From: Pseudomonas sp. Teo4
GTDB taxonomy: Bacteria > Pseudomonadota > Gammaproteobacteria > Pseudomonadales > Pseudomonadaceae
Direction of reading: 5' to 3'
DNA: 64,000 nt
NCBI RefSeq assembly: GCF_034387475.1
Contig: NZ_JAXCIL010000002.1
Coordinates: forward strand, 620,001 to 684,000
Positions 18,356 through 25,638 of this stretch are shown here, piece after piece. Every line of letters begins with the position of its first letter. Positions within the stretch are counted from its first letter, which is position 1. Position numbers and translations under genes: made by a program. The notes under the pieces were generated by a model. That model did not search any database. It was given only the letters and a program-made list of their open reading frames with translations, and was not told the DNA's origin.

Positions 18356-19441
18356 ATGACCATCAGCGATGCACAGCACCGTCTGCTTCTGGACAACCTG
18401 ACCACGGCCACGCTCCTACTCAACTCGGAGCTACGCCTGGAATACATGAACCCGGCCGCCGAGATGCTCTTGGCCGTGAGTGGTCAGCGCAGCCACGGGC
18501 AGTTCATCAGCGAGTTGTTCACCGAATCGACCGAAGCGCTCAACTCGCTGCGCCAGGCCGTGGAACAGGCACACCCGTTTACCAAGCGCGAAGCGCAACT
18601 GACGTCGCTGACCGGCCAGACCATCACGGTCGACTATGCCGTCACGCCGATCCTGCATCAGGGCAATACCTTGCTGCTGCTGGAGGTTCACCCGCGTGAT
18701 CGACTGCTGCGCATAACCAAAGAAGAAGCCCAGCTGAGCAAGCAGGAAACCACCAAGATGCTGGTGCGCGGCCTGGCCCATGAAATAAAGAACCCGCTGG
18801 GTGGCATCCGTGGCGCGGCGCAGCTGCTGTCCCGCGAACTGCCCGACGATGGCCTGCGCGACTACACCAATGTGATCATTGAAGAGGCCGACCGATTGCG
18901 CAATCTGGTCGACCGCATGCTCGGCTCGAACAAGCTGCCGTCACTGGCCATGACCAACATCCATGAAGTATTGGAGCGGGTCTGTAGCCTGGTGGATGCC
19001 GAAAGCCAGGGTTGCATCACTTTGGTGCGCGATTACGACCCTAGCCTGCCGGACGTGCTGATCGACCGCGAACAGATGATCCAGGCCGTACTCAACATCG
19101 TGCGCAATGCCATGCAGGCGATCAGCTCGCAAAACGAACTGCGCCTCGGCCGTATCACCCTGCGCAGCCGCGCAGTACGCCAGTTCACCATCGGCCATGT
19201 GCGTCATCGCCTGGTGGCCCGCGTCGAAATCATCGACAACGGCCCGGGAATTCCGTCGGAACTGCAGGACACCCTCTTCTATCCCATGGTCAGTGGACGT
19301 CCGGACGGTACCGGGCTGGGCCTGGCCATCACCCAGAACATCATCAGTCAGCACCAGGGCTTGATCGAATGCGAGAGCCATGCCGGCCACACCGCGTTTT
19401 CGATCTTCCTGCCCCTGGAACAAGGAGCCAACGCCTCATGA
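18356..19441 (+). CDS. ntrB: Nitrogen regulation sensor kinase NtrB (GlnL)
   Basis: NtrB phosphorylates NtrC under nitrogen limitation and is turned into a phosphatase by GlnB/GlnK. This 361-residue protein has a PAS domain (about 10-120) and a DHp helix with the phosphorylated His142 in GLAHEIKNPLGG. Its HATPase domain contains NIVRNAMQA (N box), DNGPGIP (G1) and GTGLGLAI (G2). It has no transmembrane segment. Its last codons overlap the ntrC ATG (ATGA), giving a coupled two-gene unit. Confidence 0.97.
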   Translation: MTISDAQHRLLLDNLTTATLLLNSELRLEYMNPAAEMLLAVSGQRSHGQFISELFTESTEALNSLRQAVEQAHPFTKREAQLTSLTGQTITVDYAVTPILHQGNTLLLLEVHPRDRLLRITKEEAQLSKQETTKMLVRGLAHEIKNPLGGIRGAAQLLSRELPDDGLRDYTNVIIEEADRLRNLVDRMLGSNKLPSLAMTNIHEVLERVCSLVDAESQGCITLVRDYDPSLPDVLIDREQMIQAVLNIVRNAMQAISSQNELRLGRITLRSRAVRQFTIGHVRHRLVARVEIIDNGPGIPSELQDTLFYPMVSGRPDGTGLGLAITQNIISQHQGLIECESHAGHTAFSIFLPLEQGANAS

Positions 19442-20874
19442 GCCGAAGTGAAACCGTATGGATCGTCGATGATGACCGTTCCATCCGCTGGGTACTGGAA
19501 AAAGCCCTACAGCAAGAAGGCATGGCCACCCAGAGCTTCGACAGCGCTGACGGCGTGATGGGCAGGCTGGCCCGCCAGCAACCGGATGTGATCATCTCCG
19601 ACATCCGCATGCCGGGCACCAGCGGCCTGGACCTGCTGGCTCAGATCCGCGAGCAGCACCCACGCTTGCCGGTCATCATCATGACCGCCCACTCCGACCT
19701 GGACAGCGCCGTGGCTTCGTACCAAGGCGGCGCCTTCGAGTACCTGCCCAAGCCGTTCGACGTGGACGAGGCCGTGTCGCTGGTCAAGCGGGCCAATCAA
19801 CATGCGCAAGAGCAGCAAGGCCTGGATGTTCCACAAAGCCTGGCACGCACACCGGAAATCATCGGCGAAGCGCCGGCCATGCAGGAGGTGTTCCGCGCCA
19901 TCGGCCGCCTGAGCCATTCCAACATCACCGTGCTGATCAATGGTGAGTCCGGTACCGGCAAGGAACTGGTGGCTCACGCCCTGCACCGCCACAGCCCACG
20001 TGCGGCGTCGCCATTCATCGCGCTGAACATGGCGGCCATCCCCAAAGACCTGATGGAATCAGAGCTGTTCGGCCACGAAAAAGGTGCGTTCACCGGAGCA
20101 GCCAACCTGCGCCGCGGTCGCTTCGAGCAGGCTGATGGCGGCACGCTGTTCCTCGACGAAATCGGCGACATGCCGGCCGACACACAGACCCGCCTGCTGC
20201 GAGTACTGGCCGATGGCGAGTTCTATCGGGTCGGCGGGCATATTCCAGTGAAAGTCGATGTGCGCATCATCGCCGCTACGCACCAGAACCTCGAATCCCT
20301 GGTACAGGCCGGCAAGTTTCGCGAAGACTTGTTCCACCGCTTGAACGTGATCCGCATTCATATCCCGCGCCTGGCAGACCGGCGCGAAGATATTCCGGCC
20401 CTGGCCCGCCACTTCCTTGGCCGCGCCGCACAGGAACTGGCGGTCGAACCCAAGCTGCTGAAGCCGGAAACCGAAGAGTTCATCCGTAACCTGCCGTGGC
20501 CGGGCAACGTGCGTCAGCTGGAGAACACCTGCCGCTGGATCACGGTGATGGCGTCCAGCCGCGAGGTGCTGATTGGCGACCTGCCTCCAGAGCTGCTGAA
20601 CCTGCCTCAGGACGCCGCACCGGTAACCAACTGGGAGCAGGCCCTGCGCCAGTGGGCCGACCAGGCCCTGGCACGCGGGCAGTCCAACCTGCTCGACAGC
20701 GCAGTGCCCAGCTTTGAACGCATCATGATCGAGACCGCACTGAAGCACACTGCTGGTCGTCGTCGCGACGCAGCCGTGTTGCTGGGCTGGGGCCGTAACA
20801 CCCTGACTCGCAAGATCAAGGAGCTGGGGATGAATGTGGCTGGCGGGGATGATGAAGACGCCGACGAGCATTGA
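19438..20874 (+). CDS. ntrC: Nitrogen regulation response regulator NtrC (GlnG)
   Basis: NtrC-P activates RpoN promoters of nitrogen-assimilation genes. It has 478 residues. The receiver domain carries Asp55 in SDIRMPGT. The AAA+ domain carries Walker A GESGTGKE, the sigma-54 contact GAFTGA and the Walker B region GGTLFLDEIGD. A Fis-type helix-turn-helix is at the C-terminus (RRRDAAVLLGWGRNTLTRKIKEL). The start at 19438 overlaps the ntrB stop. The predicted NrsZ-like sRNA lies immediately downstream. Confidence 0.98.
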   Translation: MSRSETVWIVDDDRSIRWVLEKALQQEGMATQSFDSADGVMGRLARQQPDVIISDIRMPGTSGLDLLAQIREQHPRLPVIIMTAHSDLDSAVASYQGGAFEYLPKPFDVDEAVSLVKRANQHAQEQQGLDVPQSLARTPEIIGEAPAMQEVFRAIGRLSHSNITVLINGESGTGKELVAHALHRHSPRAASPFIALNMAAIPKDLMESELFGHEKGAFTGAANLRRGRFEQADGGTLFLDEIGDMPADTQTRLLRVLADGEFYRVGGHIPVKVDVRIIAATHQNLESLVQAGKFREDLFHRLNVIRIHIPRLADRREDIPALARHFLGRAAQELAVEPKLLKPETEEFIRNLPWPGNVRQLENTCRWITVMASSREVLIGDLPPELLNLPQDAAPVTNWEQALRQWADQALARGQSNLLDSAVPSFERIMIETALKHTAGRRRDAAVLLGWGRNTLTRKIKELGMNVAGGDDEDADEH

Positions 20875-20898
20875 TGCCTGACAGCCTGCGCTGACTTT

Positions 20899-20963
20899 TT
20901 CGCGGGTAAACCCGCTCCCACAGGGATCACACCGAACCCTGTGGAAGCGGGTTTACCCGCGAA
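20899..20963. repeat. Inverted REP pair (GCGGGTTTACCCGC class)
   Basis: TTCGCGGGTAAACCCGCTCCCACAGGG at 20899-20925 is mirrored at 20937-20963 with one mismatch. It starts 24 bases after the ntrC stop and may stabilise or end the ntrBC message. It is the same class as the pair at 8616-8697. Confidence 0.8.
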
Positions 20964-20996
20964 TGCTTTTGCAATACGCCCCAACTCTCGCCGCCA

Positions 20997-21013
20997 TGCA
21001 CCGATCCTGTGCC
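20997..21013. promoter_or_regulatory. Predicted NtrC site upstream of the NrsZ-like sRNA
   Basis: TGCACCGATCCTGTGCC has the GCAC-N7-GTGC core of the NtrC site and lies about 85 bases before the sigma-54 promoter. A weaker half-match (GCACCGCCCGAAGGCA) follows at 21018-21033. Confidence 0.5.
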
Positions 21014-21095
21014 CGACGCACCGCCCGAAGGCATAAATCCCCTCAAAACCCGGCCAAATCGCCCTGAAAGCCAATGTTTCCGGGTTTTTCAAAAC

Positions 21096-21111
21096 TGGCA
21101 CGCCCCCTGCA
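21096..21111 (+). promoter_or_regulatory. Sigma-54 promoter of the NrsZ-like sRNA
   Basis: TGGCACG-CCCC-CTGCA has a perfect -24 element and a -12 element off by one base, with GG-N10-GC spacing. It is the best RpoN promoter in the window. Transcription would start near 21121, at the beginning of the repeat array. Confidence 0.75.
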
Positions 21112-21114
21112 ATA

Positions 21115-21427
21115 GCTAATACATCTCCAGTTTCGGGGGCCTCGGTACAGGCAGGCCGGGTGAACCCCTCTTTTATTCGCAGTCGCTCCAGTTTTGGGGA
21201 CCTTGGTACAGGCAGGCCGGGACATCCCCTCTTTTACATGCAGTAGCTCCACCCTTCGGGGACCTCGGTACAGGCAGGCCGGGACATCCCCTCTTTTACA
21301 CGCAGTAGCTCCACCCTTCGGGGACCTTGGTACAGGCAGGCCGAGACATCCCCTCTTTTACATGCCGTAGCTCCACCCCTTCGGGGACCTCGGTACAGGC
21401 AGGCCGGGACATCCCCTCTTTTATTCG
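21115..21427 (+). repeat. Five tandem ~62-bp direct repeats
   Basis: The copies are at about 21115-21180 (most divergent), 21181-21241, 21242-21303, 21304-21365 and 21366-21427. Copies 3 and 4 differ at only a few positions; copy 5 has one extra C in the CCCC-TTCG stem. Units are contiguous with no unique spacers, which excludes a CRISPR array. Confidence 0.92.
21121..21427 (+). ncRNA. nrsZ: NrsZ-like nitrogen-regulated small RNA built of tandem repeats
   Basis: The stretch consists of five direct repeats of about 62 bases between ntrC and the conserved membrane-protein gene. That is the same site as the NtrC/RpoN-dependent sRNA NrsZ of P. aeruginosa (PA5125-PA5126 gap), which is also modular. 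Units share CTCGGTACAGGCAGGCCGGG and end in CCCCTCTTTTA. Copies 3-5 carry a hairpin capped by TTCG (CCCTTCGGGG). A sigma-54 promoter and NtrC-like site lie upstream. The 3' end is uncertain; the last U-rich tract is at 21417-21424, overlapping the end of the opposite gene. Assignment is by position and architecture, not by base-by-base comparison. Confidence 0.75.
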
Positions 21428-21858
21428 TGCAGCCTTACCTGCACACGCCAACGTCCAGCGTCCTCTGCACCGGCCCACTCGCCGTGCAGGGGACGCGCGG
21501 CCACCACGGTCAACAGCAAGCCTTCCTCACTCTTCTGCAAACGCCAGCCCACCGGCTTGCCCTGCAGGCTCAATTGTCCGCGCTGTGCCTTGCCTTGCGC
21601 CTCGAACAGCACCGCGACCGTTCCTTCCACATTCTCGCCGTGGAGCTTGGGTTCTTCGTTGAACCAAAGGTCCAGGCCATCCTGCACGACCTCCACCTGT
21701 TCCAGTACACGCTCGTCAGGCGAGGTCAGCTTGCCGATCATGAGGCCGACCATCAGGCCGACAATCGCCAAAGAGAGCAGCACCCGTGGGAAGCCTTTCG
21801 AACGCAGGTCCGGTTCGGGGGTAGAATGCTCGCCATCTTCACGCTTGGAGCCGTGCAT
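21421..21858 (-). CDS. Conserved membrane-anchored hypothetical protein
   Basis: This 145-residue protein has a polar N-terminus, one transmembrane helix at about residues 25-45 (VLLSLAIVGLMVGLMIG) and a soluble C-terminal domain of about 95 residues. It matches, by position, the uncharacterised gene between ntrC and trmL in other Pseudomonas (PA5126 in P. aeruginosa). The role is unknown. Its ATG overlaps the ATG of trmL on the other strand, and its 3' end runs into the last unit of the sRNA repeats. Confidence 0.75.
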   Translation of the reverse strand: MHGSKREDGEHSTPEPDLRSKGFPRVLLSLAIVGLMVGLMIGKLTSPDERVLEQVEVVQDGLDLWFNEEPKLHGENVEGTVAVLFEAQGKAQRGQLSLQGKPVGWRLQKSEEGLLLTVVAARPLHGEWAGAEDAGRWRVQVRLHE

Positions 21859-22318
21859 GTTTCACGTCATCCTTTTTCAACCAGAAATTCCGCCAAATAC
21901 CGGCAATATCATTCGCCTCTGCGCCAACAGCGGCTGCGACCTGCACCTGATCGAACCCATCAGCTTCGAACTCGATGACAAGCGCCTGCGCCGGGCCGGG
22001 CTGGATTACCACGAGTATGCCACGCTCAAGCGTCACGAGAGCCTAGCCGGATGCCTGGAAAGCCTTGGCAACCCGCGCTTGTTCGCCTTCACCACCAAGG
22101 GTTCGCACCCCTTCCACGAAGTGGCCTACCAGCCGGGCGATGCGTTCCTGTTCGGGCCTGAAAGCCGTGGTCTTCCGGCAGAGGTGCTGGATAGCCTGCC
22201 GGCCGAACAACGCCTGCGCTTGCCGATGCGACCGGGGTGCCGCAGCCTGAACCTGTCCAATACCGTGGCGGTGACGGTGTATGAGGCGTGGCGCCAGCAA
22301 GGGTTTGCTGGCAGCTGA
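21857..22318 (+). CDS. trmL: tRNA (cytidine/uridine-2'-O-)-methyltransferase TrmL
   Basis: TrmL methylates the ribose at position 34 of tRNA-Leu isoacceptors. It is a 153-residue SPOUT (SpoU class) enzyme. The N-terminal motif FQPEIPPNTGNIIRLCAN, LFGPESRGLP and the C-terminal knot NLSNTVAVTVYEAWRQ are all present. The ATG at 21857 has TTGGAG about 6 bases upstream, which lies inside the start of the divergent gene. A REP pair and a two-way terminator separate it from secB. Confidence 0.95.
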   Translation: MFHVILFQPEIPPNTGNIIRLCANSGCDLHLIEPISFELDDKRLRRAGLDYHEYATLKRHESLAGCLESLGNPRLFAFTTKGSHPFHEVAYQPGDAFLFGPESRGLPAEVLDSLPAEQRLRLPMRPGCRSLNLSNTVAVTVYEAWRQQGFAGS

Positions 22319-22333
22319 TGCAGCGCATGCAAT

Positions 22334-22414
22334 GGCCCTATCGCCGGCAAGCCGGCTCCCACAAAGACCGCACACCACAGTTCCTGTGGGAGCCGGCTTG
22401 CCGGCGATAGGGCC
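22334..22414. repeat. Inverted REP pair (GCCGGCAAGCCGGC class)
   Basis: GGCCCTATCGCCGGCAAGCCGGCTCCCACA at 22334-22363 is perfectly mirrored at 22385-22414 around a 21-base centre. It lies between convergent trmL and secB. Confidence 0.88.
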
Positions 22415-22434
22415 GGTGCAGACAACCAGGCAAT

Positions 22435-22463
22435 AAAAAGGCGACCTCGAAGGTCGCCTTTTT
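22435..22463. terminator. Bidirectional terminator between trmL and secB
   Basis: A perfect 13-bp stem, AAAAAGGCGACCT with AGGTCGCCTTTTT, surrounds a CGA loop. T-runs on both strands let it serve trmL and secB. Confidence 0.9.
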
Positions 22464-22477
22464 GCTACCAGGCAGAA

Positions 22478-22957
22478 TTACTGCACAGTCGCTTCACCAG
22501 CTTCCTGCATGCGCTGCATCTCTTGCGCGTACAGAGCGTCGAAGTTGACCGGCGACAGCATCAGGGCCGGGAACGAACCACGGGTCACCAGGCTGTCCAG
22601 GGTTTCACGCGCGTACGGGAACAGGATGTTCGGGCAGAACGCACCGAGGGTGTGGCTCATCGACGCCGCATCCAGGTTCTTGATCAGGAAGATACCCGCC
22701 TGCTGTACTTCAGCGATGAAAGCCACTTCCTCACCGTTCTTGACGGTGACGGACAGGGTCAGCACCACTTCGTGGAAGTCGCCTTCCAGGGCTTTCTGCT
22801 TGGTGTTCAGGTCCAGCGCTACGCTCGGCTCCCACTGCTGGCGGAAGATCTGCGGGCTTTTCGGGGCCTCGAACGACAGGTCACGCACATAGATGCGCTG
22901 CATGGAGAACTGAGGGCTGTTGTCTTCTGCTGCGCCGTTGGTCTGTTGGTCAGTCAT
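22478..22957 (-). CDS. secB: Protein-export chaperone SecB
   Basis: SecB keeps precursors unfolded and hands them to SecA. The protein has 159 residues and contains the SecB motifs [26 protein letters not shown], the QQAGIFLI strand and [26 protein letters not shown] precedes the ATG. It is the last gene of the yibN-grxC-secB unit, as in enterobacteria. Confidence 0.97.
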   Translation of the reverse strand: MTDQQTNGAAEDNSPQFSMQRIYVRDLSFEAPKSPQIFRQQWEPSVALDLNTKQKALEGDFHEVVLTLSVTVKNGEEVAFIAEVQQAGIFLIKNLDAASMSHTLGAFCPNILFPYARETLDSLVTRGSFPALMLSPVNFDALYAQEMQRMQEAGEATVQ

Positions 22958-22996
22958 GGCAGATCCTTATCCTAATGTTTTTGAATGCAGTGCAAA

Positions 22997-23251
22997 TCAG
23001 GCCGCCAGCAGCGCGTCGAGCTTACCCGCGCGCTCCAGGGCATAGAGGTCATCGCATCCACCGACGTGGGTGCTGCCAATCCAGATCTGCGGCACCGAAG
23101 TACGGCCGGCCTTCTGGCTCATCTCGGCGCGAACCTGCGGTTTGCCGTCGACCTTGATTTCCTCGAAGTCCACGCCTTTGCTCTCGAGCAGGTATTTGGC
23201 GCGCATGCAGTAGGGGCAGTAGTCGCTGGAATAGACGATGACGGGCTTCAT
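22997..23251 (-). CDS. grxC: Glutaredoxin 3
   Basis: This 84-residue dithiol glutaredoxin has the active site C12-P-Y-C15. Glutathione-binding residues TSVPQIWIG and GGCDDLYALE follow. It reduces protein disulfides and mixed disulfides with glutathione. It starts one base after yibN ends (23253/23251), so the two are one transcript, with secB 39 bases further on. Confidence 0.95.
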   Translation of the reverse strand: MKPVIVYSSDYCPYCMRAKYLLESKGVDFEEIKVDGKPQVRAEMSQKAGRTSVPQIWIGSTHVGGCDDLYALERAGKLDALLAA

Positions 23252-23252
23252 A

Positions 23253-23666
23253 TCACTTCACCAGGGGCAGGTTATCGGCTTTCCAGCTGGAAACGCCACC
23301 GCTAAGTTTGGCGGCTGTGTAACCAGCTTTGAGCAGCTCGCTGCAGATAGCACCGGACTGCTGGCCCATCGCGTCGACGACGATCAGGGTCTTGGCTTTG
23401 TGCTTTTCCAACTCGGTCATGCGGTTGGCCACTTTGTCCTGCGGGATGTTGATCGCGCCGACGATGTGCCCGGCGGAGTAGTCCTTGGCCGGACGGATGT
23501 CGAGGACCAGGCCCTTCTCGGCATTGACCAGGGCGGTCAACTGGCCATTGCTCAGGCTCTGGCCGCCGCGGCGGATTTCATTGAGCAGCAGCAGGACCAG
23601 CAGGACAACGAAGATCGCAACCAGGATGTAGTGATCTGTCGCGAATTGAATCAGGTGAGCAACCAT
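23253..23666 (-). CDS. yibN: YibN-type membrane-anchored rhodanese-like protein
   Basis: The product is 137 residues with one transmembrane helix at about 11-29 and a rhodanese domain (VLDIRPAKDYSAGHIVGAINIP). The loop that normally holds the catalytic cysteine reads VDAMGQQSG, so the canonical cysteine is missing; a Cys occurs four residues later in the following helix. The start at 23666 (MVAHLIQFATDHY) is chosen over an upstream in-frame start. The gene order yibN-grxC-secB is conserved with E. coli. A sulfurtransferase role is doubtful; the real function is not known to me. Confidence 0.88.
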   Translation of the reverse strand: MVAHLIQFATDHYILVAIFVVLLVLLLLNEIRRGGQSLSNGQLTALVNAEKGLVLDIRPAKDYSAGHIVGAINIPQDKVANRMTELEKHKAKTLIVVDAMGQQSGAICSELLKAGYTAAKLSGGVSSWKADNLPLVK

Positions 23667-23872
23667 CAGCGGTGTTCCAGGCGATTGAAAATGTCGGCCA
23701 GTATACACAGCCCCCCAGTGCCACCAAAGCCCGACGGGCCGGCGGCAAAGGTACCTTCATGTTGCCTGCAGACGTGCGCCGGTCGGGGGGCTGGACGAAT
23801 ATTCGCCGTTGATGGCGCATTTGCCCTAAAATGCGTGTCTTTATCATCTTTGAACAACCGTGAGTTTGATTG

Positions 23873-25408
23873 ATGACGAGTACGCCCAAACCCCTGGTCC
23901 TGATCATCCTGGATGGCTTCGGTCATAGCGAAAGCCCCGAATACAATGCCATCTATGCCGCCAACACCCCGGTCTACGACCGCCTGCGCGCGAATCAGCC
24001 GCATGGTCTGATTTCCGGTTCCGGGATGGATGTCGGCCTGCCGGACGGGCAGATGGGCAACTCGGAAGTGGGTCACATGAACCTCGGCGCCGGCCGTGTC
24101 GTGTACCAGGACTTCACCCGTGTCACCAAAGCCATCCGCGATGGCGAGTTCTTCGAAAACCCGGTGCTCACCGGCGCAGTGGACAAGGCTGTCGGTGCCG
24201 GAAAGGCTGTGCATATCCTTGGCCTGCTCTCTGACGGCGGCGTGCATAGCCACCAGGACCACCTGATCGCCATGGCCGAACTGGCCGCGCAGCGTGGTGC
24301 CGACAAGATCTACCTGCACGCCTTCCTCGATGGCCGTGACACCCCGCCCCGCAGCGCACAGTCCTCGATCGAGCTGCTTGACGCCACCTTCGCCAAGCTC
24401 GGCAAGGGCCGTATCGCCAGCATCATTGGCCGTTACTACGCCATGGACCGCGACAACCGCTGGGACCGCGTCAGCGCCGCCTACAACCTGATCGTCGACA
24501 GCACTGCCGACTACACCGCCGACAGCGCGCTCGCTGGCCTTGAAGCCGCCTACGCCCGCGAAGAAAACGACGAGTTCGTCAAGGCCACGCGCATTGGCGA
24601 GGCCGTCAAGGTCGAAGACGGCGACGCGGTCATCTTCATGAACTTCCGCGCCGACCGCGCCCGTGAGCTGTCGCGCGCGTTCGTCGAGCCAGATTTCAAC
24701 GAATTCCCTCGTGCACGTCTGCCAAAACTGGCGGCGTACATTGGCCTGACCCAGTATTCGGCGAAAATCCCGGCACCCGCCGCCTTTGCCCCGTCCAGCC
24801 TGGACAATGTCCTGGGCGAATACCTGGCGAAGAACGGTAAAACCCAGCTGCGCATCGCAGAAACCGAGAAGTACGCCCATGTGACGTTCTTCTTCTCCGG
24901 TGGCCGCGAAGAGCCGTTCGAAGGCGAAGAACGCATTCTTATTCCATCGCCGAAGGTCGCCACTTACGACCTGCAACCGGAAATGAACGCCCCCGAAGTT
25001 ACCGACCGCATCGTCGAAGCCATCGAGCAACAGCGTTTTGATGTGATCGTGGTCAACTACGCCAACGGCGACATGGTCGGCCACACGGGCGTGTTCGAGG
25101 CAGCGGTCAAGGCCGTCGAAGCCCTGGACACCTGCGTCGGTCGTATCGTCGAAGCGTTGGACAAGGTGGGTGGCGAAGCGCTGATCACCGCCGACCACGG
25201 CAACGTCGAGCAAATGGAAGACGCCTGCACCGGCCAGGCCCACACCGCTCATACCAGCGAACCGGTGCCATTCATCTATGTCGGCAAGCGCAAGGTCAAG
25301 GTTCGCGAAGGTGGCGTGCTGGCCGACGTGGCGCCGACCATGCTCAAGCTGCTGGGTCTGGAAAAACCTGCGGAAATGACCGGCACCTCGATTCTGGTCG
25401 ATGCCTGA
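23873..25408 (+). CDS. gpmI: 2,3-bisphosphoglycerate-independent phosphoglycerate mutase
   Basis: GpmI interconverts 3- and 2-phosphoglycerate using two Mn ions. At 511 residues it is full length. The alkaline-phosphatase-like motif ILDGFGHSE (metal Asp), [20 protein letters not shown] with the phosphorylated serine in GNSEVGH, and the C-terminal ligands [10 protein letters not shown] and [11 protein letters not shown] are intact. ATG at 23873 is preferred over a TTG one codon upstream. It is divergent from yibN. Confidence 0.97.
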   Translation: MTSTPKPLVLIILDGFGHSESPEYNAIYAANTPVYDRLRANQPHGLISGSGMDVGLPDGQMGNSEVGHMNLGAGRVVYQDFTRVTKAIRDGEFFENPVLTGAVDKAVGAGKAVHILGLLSDGGVHSHQDHLIAMAELAAQRGADKIYLHAFLDGRDTPPRSAQSSIELLDATFAKLGKGRIASIIGRYYAMDRDNRWDRVSAAYNLIVDSTADYTADSALAGLEAAYAREENDEFVKATRIGEAVKVEDGDAVIFMNFRADRARELSRAFVEPDFNEFPRARLPKLAAYIGLTQYSAKIPAPAAFAPSSLDNVLGEYLAKNGKTQLRIAETEKYAHVTFFFSGGREEPFEGEERILIPSPKVATYDLQPEMNAPEVTDRIVEAIEQQRFDVIVVNYANGDMVGHTGVFEAAVKAVEALDTCVGRIVEALDKVGGEALITADHGNVEQMEDACTGQAHTAHTSEPVPFIYVGKRKVKVREGGVLADVAPTMLKLLGLEKPAEMTGTSILVDA

Positions 25409-25434
25409 TTGATGCCGAGGGGCCGCTTCGCGAG

Positions 25435-25511
25435 CCAATCGTCGGCAAGACGGCTCCTACAGGAACGGTGGCATACACCAAGTCTGTGGGAGCCGACTTG
25501 CCGGCGATTGG
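25435..25511. repeat. Inverted REP pair after gpmI
   Basis: CCAATCGTCGGCAAGACGGCTCCTACAG at 25435-25462 is mirrored imperfectly at 25485-25511 (TGTGGGAGCCGACTTGCCGGCGATTGG). It is an altered member of the GCCGGCAAGCCGGC class. Confidence 0.75.
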
Positions 25512-25547
25512 GCTGCAAAGCAGCCCCCCGACACATGAATTCCAGAC

Positions 25548-25584
25548 AAACGCCTCGCCGCATCTGCCGCGAGGCGTTTTTTTT
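25548..25584 (+). terminator. Terminator between gpmI and envC
   Basis: AAACGCCTCG pairs with CGAGGCGTTT around a 12-base loop that can pair further, followed by eight T residues. It ends about 55 bases before the envC ATG and should separate gpmI from the envC-ctpA-yibQ unit. Confidence 0.85.
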
Positions 25585-25638
25585 GCGGGCTTGCGCGGGC
25601 ATACTAGGCCAGTCTCCATCCTTGGTACGCCCAATTCC

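Noticed and set aside
21115..21427. CRISPR array
   Set aside because: Repeats are contiguous ~62-bp units with no unique spacers and no cas genes nearby; an sRNA promoter precedes them.
25468..25638. N-terminal extension of EnvC
   Set aside because: The extension covers a REP arm and a strong terminator and would bury the signal peptide.
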